A model generated the notes under the pieces. It searched no databases. It worked only from the letters and a program-made list of their open reading frames with translations, and had not been told where the DNA came from. Made by a program: the position numbers and the translations under genes. From the NCBI RefSeq assembly GCF_003863335.1, contig NZ_RRAZ01000001.1, forward strand, positions 170,507 to 234,506: a DNA stretch of 64,000 bases, in the 5' to 3' direction. This document shows, piece by piece, positions 17,344 through 26,063 of this stretch (its first letter is position 1; each line of letters opens with the position of its first letter). The DNA is from Falsigemmobacter faecalis. Lineage in GTDB: Bacteria; Pseudomonadota; Alphaproteobacteria; Rhodobacterales; Rhodobacteraceae.

Positions 17344-18072
17344 ATGACACCCAAGGTTCGCCTCCATCTAGACCAGCCTCTCGCGCCGGGGCAACTGCTC
17401 GCACCCGACCGCGATCAGGCAAATTATCTTTTTGCAGTCATGCGGCTTGCGCCGGGTGACCTTATTCTGGCCTTCAATGGCCGGGACGGGGAATGGGTGG
17501 CCGAAGTCACCCAGGCCTCCAAACGCGGCGGCGCGCTGGTCGTGCGCGAGCAGACCCGCCCCGTGCAGCTGCCGCCCGATCTGTGGCTGCTCTTCGCGCC
17601 GATCAAAAAGGCCCGCACCGATTTCATCGTCGAAAAGGCGACTGAGATGGGCGCGGCCCGGATCCTGCCGGTGCAGACCGATTTCACCAATTCCGAGCGG
17701 CTGCGCCAGGACCGCCTGCAGGCCCATGCCCTGGAAGCCGCCGAGCAATGCGGCGGCACCTATGTGCCCGAGGTGGCGGATCTGCAGCCGCTGGCGAAGC
17801 TGCTGGCCTCCTGGGATCCGGCGCGCCGGATTTTGTGGTGCGATGAGGCAAGGGTCGGCTCGGTCCACAGCCTGAAGGGGCTGGAGCGCGGGCCCTGGGC
17901 CATTCTCATCGGCCCTGAGGGGGGCTTCTCCCCGGCGGAACAGGCAAAACTGGCCGCATTTCCCTTTGTTACCCCCGTCTCGCTGGGTCCGCGCATCCTG
18001 CGCGCCGATACCGCCGCCGTCGCCGCCCTCAGCCTCTGGCAGGCCGAGCTTGGCGACTGGGCGGGGGCGTAA
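17344..18072 (+). CDS. rsmE: 16S rRNA (uracil1498-N3)-methyltransferase
   Basis: SPOUT-class methyltransferase modifying U1498 of 16S rRNA with S-adenosylmethionine. The 242-residue protein has an N-terminal PUA-like RNA-binding part (NYLFAVMRLAPGDLILAFNG) and a C-terminal trefoil-knot domain with the diagnostic IGPEGGFSPAEQ and SLGPRILRADTAAVAAL. The start at 17344 gives the normal length; the much longer upstream frame is an artefact of reading antisense to ubiA. The next gene begins 3 bp after its stop, implying co-transcription. Confidence 0.95.
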   Translation: MTPKVRLHLDQPLAPGQLLAPDRDQANYLFAVMRLAPGDLILAFNGRDGEWVAEVTQASKRGGALVVREQTRPVQLPPDLWLLFAPIKKARTDFIVEKATEMGAARILPVQTDFTNSERLRQDRLQAHALEAAEQCGGTYVPEVADLQPLAKLLASWDPARRILWCDEARVGSVHSLKGLERGPWAILIGPEGGFSPAEQAKLAAFPFVTPVSLGPRILRADTAAVAALSLWQAELGDWAGA

Positions 18073-18075
18073 GCC

Positions 18076-18597
18076 ATGATCCGCCCCGAGGCACAGGCGT
18101 TTTTGTGGCGCTGGTCCGGGGTCGGCGGGGCGCTGGCTCTCGTGCTCTGCGGGCTCTGGCTTGGCACGCGCGGGGGCTGGCTGCTGGCGGGCTTTGGCAT
18201 CGCGCTGGCGCTTCTGGGACTTATCCTCGCGCGCGATGCCTTTCAGCGGCTGCGCTTTCAGGGCGAGGCAGAGGGGCCGGGCGCGGTTGAGGTGCTGGAG
18301 GGGCAGATCGCCTGGTTCGGCCCGTCCGGCGGCGGCTTTCTGGCGCTCTCGGATCTCAGCCGGGTGGGGCTGCAATCTGACGGCGGGCAAAGGGTCTGGG
18401 TGCTGTCAGATGATGGCGGCAATCGCCTGCAGGTCCCCGTCGACGCGGCCGGTGCCGAGCAGCTTTTCGGCGCACTCACAGCGCTTCCGGGGCTCGATGG
18501 GGGAAAGCTGATCTCTGCACTCGCCTCTCAGGAGGATATTGCGGTTCTCTGGCAGGCCGAAAGCGCGGTCCTGCTTCCGTTTCGGCCGCGTTCCTAA
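18076..18597 (+). CDS. Conserved membrane protein of unknown function
   Basis: I do not recognise a characterised family. The 173-residue product has two adjacent N-terminal membrane helices (about 14-30 and 33-51), then a cytoplasmic or periplasmic domain rich in short beta strands (VEVLEGQIAWFGP, FLALSDLSRVGL, QRVWVLSDDGG). The layout resembles bacterial PH-like membrane proteins, but that is only a guess. It follows rsmE by 3 bp and precedes gshA by 76 bp on the same strand. Confidence 0.7.
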   Translation: MIRPEAQAFLWRWSGVGGALALVLCGLWLGTRGGWLLAGFGIALALLGLILARDAFQRLRFQGEAEGPGAVEVLEGQIAWFGPSGGGFLALSDLSRVGLQSDGGQRVWVLSDDGGNRLQVPVDAAGAEQLFGALTALPGLDGGKLISALASQEDIAVLWQAESAVLLPFRPRS

Positions 18598-18673
18598 TCC
18601 CTGTGGCGGACTTGACTTGGCTCCGCCCAGGGGACACTTCTCATCGCAAACCAGTTTAAAGGCGGAGTCCTGC

Positions 18674-20020
18674 ATGTCTATTCCTCAGTCCGGCGGCGGG
18701 CCGATTGAACGTCCGGAGCAACTTGCCGAACTGATGGAATCGGGCTCCAAACCGCGCGACGCCTGGCGCATCGGGACCGAGCATGAGAAATTCGGCTGGC
18801 TGACCACGACCCGCAAGCCGGTCCCCTATGAGGGCCAGGCCTCGGTCAAAGCCGTCCTCGAAGGGCTGCGCGACCGCTTTAACTGGACCCCGGTTCTGGA
18901 AGCGGGTGAGCTGATCGGGCTGCACCGCGACGGCGCCAATATCTCACTTGAGCCGGGCGGCCAGCTGGAGCTTTCGGGCGCGCCGCTGGTCTCGGTGGTT
19001 GAGACCGAAGCTGAGCTGCAAAACCACCTCACCGAAGTCGGGGCCGTCGCAGGTCCCCTCGGCATCCGCTACATGAGCCTTGGTGCCGCGCCTGAGTGGT
19101 CGCATGACCAGATGCCGGTGATGCCCAAGGGCCGCTACCGGCTGATGACCGAATATATGGGGCGCGTGGGCACGCACGGCACCCAGATGATGTATCGCAC
19201 CTCGACCGTTCAGGTGAACCTCGACTTCGGGTCAGAGGCCGATATGGTCAAAAAGATGCGCGTGGCGCTGGCGCTGCAGCCGGTGGCGACCGCGCTCTTT
19301 GCCTCTTCGCCCTTCTTCGATGGCAAGCCCAACGGTCATAAATCCTGGCGCTCGCGGATCTGGCGCGGCCTTGATAATTCGCGCACCGGCATGCTGCCCT
19401 TCGTCTTCGACGAGGGCTTCGGCTTTGAGGCCTATGCCGATTGGGTGCTCGATGTGCCGATGTATTTCGTCTACCGCGACGGCAAATATATCGACGCCCG
19501 CGGCCAGAGCTTCCGGGCTTTCCTGCAAGGCAAACTTCCTGCCATGCCGGGTGAAGTGCCGACCCTCTCGGACTGGGCCGATCACCTGACCACCGTCTTC
19601 CCGGAAGCGCGGGTCAAAAAATACATCGAAATGCGCGGCGCCGATGCGGGCTCTCAGGCCCATCTCAGCGCGCTCCCCGCCTTCTGGGTCGGGCTGATGT
19701 ATGACCAGGGCGCGCTAGATGCCGCCTGGGATCTGGTCAAAGGCCTCTCCACCGCGACCCGTGAGGGCCTGCGCGTCGCCGCCTCAGAGCAGGCGCTCCA
19801 GGGCGAGGCCGATGGCATCCGCCTGCTCTATCTCGCCCGCGAAACCCTGAAACTCTCGCGCCAGGGCCTGCAGGCCCGCGGCCTCTCGGAAGAGCGCTTC
19901 CTCGACATCCTCGATGCCGATGCCGCCAAAGGCGAGGTTCAGGCCGACCGCCTGCTGCGCGCCTATGAGACGGAATGGAACAAAGACCTGACCCCGATCT
20001 ACAGCGCAACAAGCCTGTGA
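18674..20020 (+). CDS. gshA: Glutamate-cysteine ligase
   Basis: ATP-dependent ligase that makes gamma-glutamylcysteine, the first step of glutathione synthesis. At 448 residues it belongs to the alphaproteobacterial/plant-type class: IGTEHEKFGW near residue 37, DGANISLEPGGQLELSGAPL, MPKGRYRLMTEYM and TSTVQVNLDF are characteristic. The ATG at 18674 (MSIPQSGGG) was preferred over the frame start at 18539, which would overlap the upstream gene. A two-hairpin terminator follows. Its product pathway supplies glutathione to the glyoxalase encoded near the right end. Confidence 0.95.
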   Translation: MSIPQSGGGPIERPEQLAELMESGSKPRDAWRIGTEHEKFGWLTTTRKPVPYEGQASVKAVLEGLRDRFNWTPVLEAGELIGLHRDGANISLEPGGQLELSGAPLVSVVETEAELQNHLTEVGAVAGPLGIRYMSLGAAPEWSHDQMPVMPKGRYRLMTEYMGRVGTHGTQMMYRTSTVQVNLDFGSEADMVKKMRVALALQPVATALFASSPFFDGKPNGHKSWRSRIWRGLDNSRTGMLPFVFDEGFGFEAYADWVLDVPMYFVYRDGKYIDARGQSFRAFLQGKLPAMPGEVPTLSDWADHLTTVFPEARVKKYIEMRGADAGSQAHLSALPAFWVGLMYDQGALDAAWDLVKGLSTATREGLRVAASEQALQGEADGIRLLYLARETLKLSRQGLQARGLSEERFLDILDADAAKGEVQADRLLRAYETEWNKDLTPIYSATSL

Positions 20021-20028
20021 TCGGGGAA

Positions 20029-20086
20029 GTCTGAAGGGGCGCTGCCCCTTCAGACGGGGGTGCGGGGGCCGTGGCCCCCGCTTTTT
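20029..20086 (+). terminator. Two consecutive hairpins ending gshA transcription
   Basis: A 12-bp perfect stem (GTCTGAAGGGGC / GCCCCTTCAGAC, 20029-20055) is followed by a GC-only stem (GCGGGGGCC / GGCCCCCGC, 20062-20081) and a five-T run. The second hairpin alone would make a strong intrinsic terminator. Confidence 0.85.
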
Positions 20087-20104
20087 GTTGAACCGACCCC
20101 GCGC

Positions 20105-20869
20105 TTATTGTCCGCGATCCGCCCAGCCTGCGAAGATCTTCTCAAGCACGACCACGACGTAGAAAAGCACAATCCCCAGGAAGGCCAGCGCCAGCAGCAC
20201 CGCAAACATCAGCGGGTAATCCGCATTGATCTTGCCGCTGTCAAAAAGCGCGCCCAGACCCCGGCCATGCGGCTCCACAATCTCCATCAGATTGGTGCCG
20301 ATAAAGGCCAGCGTCACCGCCACCTTCAAAGCGCCAAAAAACTCCGGCAGCGTCTTTGGCAAAGCGATCTTACGAAAAATCGTGAAACGGCTCGCGCCAA
20401 GCGCGCGCAGAATATCGCGATACTCCGGCTCCAGCGTCGACAACCCGATCGAGACCGAGACCGCGATCGGGAAAAACGAGATCATAAAGGCGATCAGAAT
20501 GGTGTTGAAATCATGCTGGCCCACAAAGATCAGCGCGATCACCGGCACCACCGAGGCTTTCGGGATGGCGTTAAAGCCCACCAGAATCGGATAAAGCGCC
20601 TCGCGCATGATCCGCGAAAAGCCCATGATCATGCCAAGGAAGGTGCCAAAGACCACCGCCAGCAGCAGCCCCACGACCGTGCGCCAAAGCGTATCCCAGC
20701 CCATGGTCAAAAACAGATGGCCATAGCGCTGATAGGCGGGCCAGAGATCGGAAGGCGAGGCCATTTTGTAATTCGGCCAGCCTTTGAACCAGACCAGCCA
20801 TTCCCAAAAGGCAATGATCACGAAAAGCGCTATCAGCGGCGGTGCGGCTTTGCGAAGTGCCTGCATCAA
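20105..20869 (-). CDS. ABC transporter permease (nitrate/sulfonate/NMT1 type)
   Basis: Inner-membrane permease of 254 residues with about six membrane segments and the ATPase-contact loop ILRALGASRFTIFRKIALP. It belongs to the SsuC/TauC/ThiX-like branch. Its start overlaps the end of the ATPase gene by 4 bp, giving an operon order of binding protein, ATPase, permease. The binding protein type points to a small heterocycle or sulfonate as substrate; see that entry. Confidence 0.9.
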   Translation of the reverse strand: MMQALRKAAPPLIALFVIIAFWEWLVWFKGWPNYKMASPSDLWPAYQRYGHLFLTMGWDTLWRTVVGLLLAVVFGTFLGMIMGFSRIMREALYPILVGFNAIPKASVVPVIALIFVGQHDFNTILIAFMISFFPIAVSVSIGLSTLEPEYRDILRALGASRFTIFRKIALPKTLPEFFGALKVAVTLAFIGTNLMEIVEPHGRGLGALFDSGKINADYPLMFAVLLALAFLGIVLFYVVVVLEKIFAGWADRGQ

Positions 20870-21657
20870 TGCGCCCCCCCGTTGCGGCCCTGGGCAATCT
20901 CGATCTGATCGCGCAGGATGGCCAGACGCTCGATGCTCTCTGCCTCGTAAAGCATTGAAATCGGCCGCATGCTAAGCGGATACTCCACCTGCATGCGGTA
21001 TTGCACATGGGCCGGACGATCCGAAAGCACGATGATCTCATCGGCCAGATAGACGCTCTCGCGCAGATCATGGGTGATCAGCAGGGCCGTAAACGGCTCT
21101 TCCGCGCGCAGCTTATGCATTAATTGCCACAGATCCTCGCGGGTGAAGGCATCGAGCGCGCCAAAGGGCTCATCCATAATCAGCACTTCGGGCTTGTGGA
21201 CGATCGCGCGGCACAGGCTTGCGCGCTGCCGCATCCCGCCCGACAGCTGGCTCGGCCGCTTGGCCTCAAAGCCCGCCAGACCCACCAGAGCGAGCAGCTT
21301 CATCGCCCGCTCTTCGCGCTGCGCCTTCGGCATGGAGGGGGCCACGATCTCCAGCGGCAGCATCACATTCTCAAGGATCGTGCGCCATTCCAGCATGACC
21401 GGGTTCTGAAACGCCATGCCCACGGTCTTGCGCGGGCTTTTCACCCGCTCACCATGCAGCCAGACCTCGCCCTGATCGGGCTTCATCAGCCCCGCGATCA
21501 ACCGCGTCAGGGTGGATTTTCCGCAGCCCGATGGCCCCACAACGGCGCAGAACTTCCCCTCAGGTATTGCAATATTCAGATCACGCAGCACCGGCAGCGC
21601 ACCCGAAGGCGTGCGGTAGGCATGCGAAACACCTTTAATTTCAACGAGATCAGTCAC
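20866..21657 (-). CDS. ABC transporter ATPase (nitrate/sulfonate/NMT1 type)
   Basis: ATP-binding subunit of 263 residues. Walker A GPSGCGKST is at 41-49, the signature LSGGMRQRA and Walker B VLIMDEPFGALD follow, and the switch region is LLITHDLRESVYLADE. The sequence is of the SsuB/TauB/ThiZ group. Expression relative to the binding protein is probably lowered by a hairpin in the 67-bp gap just upstream. Confidence 0.92.
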   Translation of the reverse strand: MTDLVEIKGVSHAYRTPSGALPVLRDLNIAIPEGKFCAVVGPSGCGKSTLTRLIAGLMKPDQGEVWLHGERVKSPRKTVGMAFQNPVMLEWRTILENVMLPLEIVAPSMPKAQREERAMKLLALVGLAGFEAKRPSQLSGGMRQRASLCRAIVHKPEVLIMDEPFGALDAFTREDLWQLMHKLRAEEPFTALLITHDLRESVYLADEIIVLSDRPAHVQYRMQVEYPLSMRPISMLYEAESIERLAILRDQIEIAQGRNGGAH

Positions 21658-21684
21658 GTCTGATCGCCCCCCATAAACAGAAAT

Positions 21685-21715
21685 CCCCCGACTGCGGCAG
21701 AGCCGCAGCCGGGGG
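21685..21715 (-). terminator. Hairpin between binding-protein and ATPase genes
   Basis: A GC-rich stem (outer CCCCCG/CGGGGG, inner CTGCGGC/GCCGCAG, one mismatch) lies in the gap after the binding-protein gene, with ATTTCTGTTTAT following on the minus strand. It likely acts as partial terminator or 3' stabiliser, keeping binding protein in excess. Confidence 0.65.
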
Positions 21716-21724
21716 CGGTCGCAA

Positions 21725-22741
21725 TCAGAATTTCAGGCTGTCGTCTTTCGGCAGATAAGCGTCCGTGTAGTAAAGCTCCGGGGTCGGCGCGTTTTTGAAC
21801 TCATAGATCTCTTTGAGCTGCTCAATCGATTTCGCATAGCGGTCCGCGTCGATGCCGCCCATGCCATTGGCTTTGACGTAATCGGTCACCACCACATCGC
21901 GCAAAGCCAGCTCCAGCCGCTCGGTCTCCAGCGCAACATCCGAGGCGGGCGTGCGCGGGATCATCCCCTCAACCGCCTTCTGCGGCTCCTTCGCGGCATC
22001 CTGCCAACCCTTTGCAGCCGCTTTGATAAATCCGGTCACAGCCGCTTCATTGGCCCTGGCGAAATCGGTGTTCACGATCACGGCGTTGCCGTAGTAATGC
22101 ACGCCGTAATCCGCCATCAGCAGGACGGTCAGATCGTCGGCCGGAACGCCGAGACGGCGGGTGTTCAGGAAGCTGGTGAAGGAAAAACCGGTGACGGCAT
22201 CGACTTTGCCCTCGGCCAGCATCGGCTCACGGGTCGGGAAGCCGACCGGCTCCACGGTGATTTTGCTGACATCAAGGCCATTGGCATTGGCCAGCGCCGG
22301 GAACTGCGACCAGGCACCATCCGGCGGCGGTGCGCCAAGGACCCGGCCTTCCAGATCCTTCAGCTCATTGATTCCCCTGGACTTCCGGCCAACGATGGCA
22401 GCGGCCGGCTTGTCATAGACGATCATCACGGCGGTAATCGGCGCGCCGGGGTTCTGATCGAGAAACTTCGCGATCGAGTTCATATCGGCAAAGCCGAACT
22501 GGAACGCACCGGTGGCGACCTTCGGGATCGCATCGAGCGAGCCCTGGCCCGCCTGGATTTCGACCTTCAGCCCCTCAGCGCCGAAGTGACCATTATCGAC
22601 CGCAGCAAACCAGGGCGCGGCGGGCCCTTCGAACTTCCAGTCGAGCGCGAAATTGACCGCCGTTTCCGCTGCGGCGACACCCGCCGACAGACCCGAGAGC
22701 GACAGACCAAGAGCCGCGACTTTCAAAGCACGTTGAAGCAT
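21725..22741 (-). CDS. NMT1/THI5-like ABC substrate-binding protein
   Basis: Periplasmic binding protein of 338 residues with a signal peptide (about 1-25, ending AGVAAAE). The mature start VNFALDWKFEGPAAPWFAAVDNGHF is typical of the NMT1/THI5 fold, which binds pyrimidine precursors of thiamine, riboflavin, sulfonates or similar ligands. The start at 22741 has GGAGGAAAC upstream; an in-frame codon at 22822 would precede the signal peptide by 27 residues. I see no TPP or FMN riboswitch upstream, so regulation gives no hint of substrate. It is the first gene of a three-gene importer. Confidence 0.88.
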   Translation of the reverse strand: MLQRALKVAALGLSLSGLSAGVAAAETAVNFALDWKFEGPAAPWFAAVDNGHFGAEGLKVEIQAGQGSLDAIPKVATGAFQFGFADMNSIAKFLDQNPGAPITAVMIVYDKPAAAIVGRKSRGINELKDLEGRVLGAPPPDGAWSQFPALANANGLDVSKITVEPVGFPTREPMLAEGKVDAVTGFSFTSFLNTRRLGVPADDLTVLLMADYGVHYYGNAVIVNTDFARANEAAVTGFIKAAAKGWQDAAKEPQKAVEGMIPRTPASDVALETERLELALRDVVVTDYVKANGMGGIDADRYAKSIEQLKEIYEFKNAPTPELYYTDAYLPKDDSLKF

Positions 22742-22903
22742 CAGTTTCCTCCGGTTGGACTTAGGCCAGCCTGGCATGTGCCGAAGAGAGTGGCAGCCAT
22801 TTGTCTTATTTTTGTGCGGCAAGTCTGACCGAATTGCCTGAATTTAAGCAATATTGATTTTATTGCTGCCGCATTGAGCAAAAAAAGCGCGGCGCATAAA
22901 AGA

Positions 22904-22925
22904 AAGCCGGCCCTTGGGCCGGCTT
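22904..22925. terminator. Terminator hairpin downstream of phaB
   Basis: A 10-bp perfect stem (AAGCCGGCCC / GGGCCGGCTT) with a 2-nt loop, 18 bp beyond the phaB stop, followed on the minus strand by TCTTTTAT. Confidence 0.8.
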
Positions 22926-22943
22926 GAGACCAGTGCTTTGGTT

Positions 22944-23666
22944 TCAGACGAAAAACTGTCCGCCGTTGGCCGTGATCGTCGAACCGTTGATAAAGGCCGA
23001 ATCCTCTGCGACCAGGAAGGTGACACAACGTGCGATTTCTTCCGGCTCTCCCAGACGGCCGGTCGGGATCTGTGCGGCGATGCTTTCGCGCGCCTTTTCG
23101 GGCATGGCCATCACCATCTCGGTGGCAATATAGCCCGGGCAGATCGCATTGGCGGTAATGCCATTGCGCGCGCCTTCCTGGGCGAGGCTTTTCACGATGC
23201 CCAGATCGCCCGCCTTGGTCGCGGCATAATTCACCTGACCGAACTGACCTTTTTGGCCGTTGATCGAGGAGATCACAACCACGCGGCCAAAGCGGCGCTC
23301 ACGCATGCCGGCCCAGACCGGGTGGACGGTGTTGAAAACGCCGTTCAGATTGGTGTCGACCACCTCTTTCCACTGACCGGGGGTCATTTTGTGGAAGGGC
23401 GCATCGCGGGTGATCCCGGCATTGGCGACCACGATATCGACGGGGCCGAGGTCCGCTTCAATGGCGGCGATGCCGGCTTTTGAAGCCTCGTAGTCCGAGA
23501 CATCCCATTTCCAGGTCGGAATGCCGGTGGCCTCCGTAAAGCTGCGGGCTGCTTCATCATTGCCGGCATAATTCGCCGCGACGGTATAGCCTGCGGCCTT
23601 CAGCGCCTTAGAAATGGCAGCGCCAATGCCGCGGGTTCCACCGGTGACCAGTGCGACTCTCGACAT
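22944..23666 (-). CDS. phaB: Acetoacetyl-CoA reductase
   Basis: NADPH-dependent short-chain dehydrogenase reducing acetoacetyl-CoA to (R)-3-hydroxybutyryl-CoA for polyhydroxybutyrate. The 240-residue protein has TGGTRGIG (8-15), NAG (82-84) and catalytic S134, Y147 and K151. The SSINGQKGQFGQVNYAATKAG segment is nearly diagnostic for PhaB. It lies 95 bp downstream of phaA; the gap contains a 9-bp-arm inverted repeat. No polymerase phaC is in the window. Confidence 0.95.
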   Translation of the reverse strand: MSRVALVTGGTRGIGAAISKALKAAGYTVAANYAGNDEAARSFTEATGIPTWKWDVSDYEASKAGIAAIEADLGPVDIVVANAGITRDAPFHKMTPGQWKEVVDTNLNGVFNTVHPVWAGMRERRFGRVVVISSINGQKGQFGQVNYAATKAGDLGIVKSLAQEGARNGITANAICPGYIATEMVMAMPEKARESIAAQIPTGRLGEPEEIARCVTFLVAEDSAFINGSTITANGGQFFV

Positions 23667-23719
23667 GAATCCTCCTCACAGAAATTATATGTCTTTAAGT
23701 TTTGTTACTACGCAATATT

Positions 23720-23746
23720 CATGCGCGCAACTCTGGTGCGCGCATG
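23720..23746. promoter_or_regulatory. Inverted repeat in phaA-phaB gap
   Basis: CATGCGCGC and GCGCGCATG form a perfect 9-bp-arm inverted repeat with a 9-nt loop, between the phaA stop and the phaB start. There is no clear T-run, so it may be an operator for phaB, an mRNA-processing hairpin or a weak terminator. Confidence 0.45.
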
Positions 23747-23761
23747 ATGTTCGAAGAGGCC

Positions 23762-24934
23762 TCAGCGCTCAAGGCACATGGCAACGCCCATGCCGCCGCC
23801 GATGCAGAGCGTGGCAAGCGCGCGCCGGGCATCGCGGCGCTGCATTTCAAAGAGCAGGGTGTTGAGAACCCGCGCGCCTGAGGCCCCGATCGGATGGCCG
23901 ATCGCGATGGCGCCGCCGTTCACGTTCACGACCGAGGGATCCCAGCCCATCTCTTTGTTCACCGCGCAGGCCTGGGCGGCGAAGGCCTCATTGGCCTCAA
24001 TGAGGTCGAGATCTTTCACACCCCAGCCCGCTTTGCTCAGCGCTTTGCGGCTGGCGTGAACCGGGCCGACGCCCATGATCGCCGGATCGAGACCTGCGGT
24101 CGCATAGGATGCGATGCGGGCCAGGATCTGCAACCCGCGCTTTTCGGCCTCAGCCTCCGACATCAGCAGAACCGCCGCCGCGCCGTCGTTGATGCCCGAG
24201 GCATTGGCCGCCGTGACGGAGCCGTCTTTGGTAAAGGCCGGGCGCAGTTTGGTCATCGCGTCCAGCGTGGCGCCGTGGCGGATATATTCATCCTCGCTGA
24301 CCACCGTCTCACCCTTGCGGGTTTTCAGGATGACGGGGACGATCTCATCGGCGAATTTCCCGGCCTTCTGCGCAGCCTCGGCTTTGTTCTGGCTGGCGAC
24401 GGCAAAAATGTCCTGCTCTTCGCGCGAGATCTGCCATTTATTTGCAACGTTTTCAGCGGTCTGGCCCATGTGATAGCCGTTGAAGGCATCCCAGAGGCCG
24501 TCTTTGATCATCGAATCGATGAAGTTCAGATCGCCCATTTTCTGGCCCGAGCGCAGATGCGCGACATGGGGAGAGAGCGACATGTTTTCCTGGCCACCGG
24601 CGGCAACGATCTCTGCATCCCCAAGGGCGATGTGCTGGGCGGCAATCGCCACCGCGCGCAGGCCCGAGCCGCAGACCTGGTTGATCGACCAGGCTGAGCT
24701 TTCCTGCGGCAGACCCGCTTTGATATGCGCCTGACGCGCCGGGTTCTGGCCCTGACCGCCGGTCAGCACCTGGCCAAGGATGGTTTCCGAGACCTCCGAT
24801 TTGTCGACCCCTGCGCGGGTGCAGATGGCATCAAGCACGATGGCGCCCAGATCATGCGCGGGGATCTGGGCAAAGGCGCCGTTGAAGCTGCCAACCGGGG
24901 TACGGGCTGCGGATACAATAACAACTCTGGTCAT
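23762..24934 (-). CDS. phaA: Acetyl-CoA C-acetyltransferase (beta-ketothiolase)
   Basis: Condenses two acetyl-CoA to acetoacetyl-CoA, the first step of polyhydroxybutyrate synthesis. The 390-residue product has the acyl-accepting Cys in [10 protein letters not shown] (C88), the catalytic His in [10 protein letters not shown] (H347) and the second Cys in [10 protein letters not shown] (C377), all at canonical positions. It starts [20 protein letters not shown], a standard thiolase start. It precedes phaB on the same strand, and an EAL-domain gene lies upstream. Confidence 0.96.
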   Translation of the reverse strand: MTRVVIVSAARTPVGSFNGAFAQIPAHDLGAIVLDAICTRAGVDKSEVSETILGQVLTGGQGQNPARQAHIKAGLPQESSAWSINQVCGSGLRAVAIAAQHIALGDAEIVAAGGQENMSLSPHVAHLRSGQKMGDLNFIDSMIKDGLWDAFNGYHMGQTAENVANKWQISREEQDIFAVASQNKAEAAQKAGKFADEIVPVILKTRKGETVVSEDEYIRHGATLDAMTKLRPAFTKDGSVTAANASGINDGAAAVLLMSEAEAEKRGLQILARIASYATAGLDPAIMGVGPVHASRKALSKAGWGVKDLDLIEANEAFAAQACAVNKEMGWDPSVVNVNGGAIAIGHPIGASGARVLNTLLFEMQRRDARRALATLCIGGGMGVAMCLER

Positions 24935-25093
24935 GGGCTTCCTTCCCTGAGTGGGGCGGGGAAGGGGGGCGCCCTTCCTGCCGGTCCGTCGGGCAGAATA
25001 CGCCCGGACTCAGCCCTGCCACAGCGTGACAGGCTGCTGTGCGTTATGGCTAAGACGCAGCGGCGGGAAGAGCAAGAAAAATGGCCCGGGGTC

Positions 25094-25942
25094 TCAGCCT
25101 GCGGCGGCGCGTCCCCGCCGTCCCTCGCCGCCCGGGCGCGGAAACCATTCGGGTTGCAGCATGGGGGCGGCAAAGTGATAGCCCTGCATGCAGTCCACCC
25201 CCAGCGTGGCCAGCCAGTCGGCATCGGCCTGACTTTCGACCGCTTCGGCCACCACCAGCATATCAAAATGCTGCCCGATGGAAGTCAGCGCCCGTGTCAG
25301 CACCTGGTTGTCGGGGTTGGAGGCGACATTACGGATGAACTGTCCGTCGATCTTTACCATATCGAAGAAGAATTCGCGAAAATAGCGAAAGGCGGTATAG
25401 CCCGCGCCAAAGTCATCCAGCGCAAAGGCGATGCCCATGCCGTGCAACTCGTCCATAAAGGCGCTCACCACCTCCGGCATCATCATGGCGGAGCTTTCGG
25501 TGATCTCGAGAATCAGCCGCTCAGCCAGGGTCTCATCCTGCTTCAGGCCCTGGTGCAATGTGTTCATCCACCGGCCATAGCCAATGGAACGGGCGGACAT
25601 ATTGATGGAAAGCCGCAGATCCGGGACGCGCTGCAGGATTGTCAGCCCATGGGTCAGCGCCGCGCAGTCGATCAGTCGCCCGGTCTCGCGCGTTTCGACC
25701 GCAGAGATAAACTCCCGCGCCGGGATAATGCGGCCGGAGGTATCAAGGATGCGAATCAGCCCCTCATAAAAGGCCACCCGCCCCCTGTCGCGGGCCAGCA
25801 CCACGGGCTGAAAGGCCAGGGCCGTGCGCCCCTCGCGAAGCGCCTGATCGACCATCTCCAGCACTTCGCGGTCACGCAGGCTGACGGCCGTTGTCAGCGG
25901 ATCTGAGAAGGCCTCAGGCCGGGGGGGCTTGGGATGTTTCAT
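25094..25942 (-). CDS. EAL-domain cyclic-di-GMP phosphodiesterase
   Basis: Stand-alone EAL domain of 282 residues, predicted to cleave c-di-GMP to pGpG. The EAL signature reads EGL (E60), and the other catalytic and metal residues appear intact: N114 in INMSA, E146/E149 in EITES, D176-D177 in DDFGAGY, K197 in VKIDG, E233 in AEAVE and Q253 in QGYHF. No membrane helix, PAS or GGDEF domain is present, so it is likely cytoplasmic. The Gly/Arg/Ala-rich C-terminus is probably disordered. Neighbours give no clue to the process controlled. Confidence 0.9.
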   Translation of the reverse strand: MKHPKPPRPEAFSDPLTTAVSLRDREVLEMVDQALREGRTALAFQPVVLARDRGRVAFYEGLIRILDTSGRIIPAREFISAVETRETGRLIDCAALTHGLTILQRVPDLRLSINMSARSIGYGRWMNTLHQGLKQDETLAERLILEITESSAMMMPEVVSAFMDELHGMGIAFALDDFGAGYTAFRYFREFFFDMVKIDGQFIRNVASNPDNQVLTRALTSIGQHFDMLVVAEAVESQADADWLATLGVDCMQGYHFAAPMLQPEWFPRPGGEGRRGRAAAG

Positions 25943-26063
25943 GTGGGCCTCCTCTGGGGCAATTGCACCCAGACTGCCGCAAGGAGCTTAATTCGCGTTT
26001 AAGTTTCCCATTTTGTTCTAATTGCGCTAATTTTTCCGCGAGCCACGGGAGAGGGGTCGGAAG

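Noticed and set aside
22742..22943. Second TPP or FMN riboswitch upstream of the NMT1-type importer
   Set aside because: The conserved CUGAGA and GAACCUGA blocks, and FMN-type elements, are not seen there.
25094..25942. Inactive (receptor-only) EAL domain because EAL reads EGL
   Set aside because: The other catalytic and metal-binding residues are all present, and ExL variants are normal in active enzymes.
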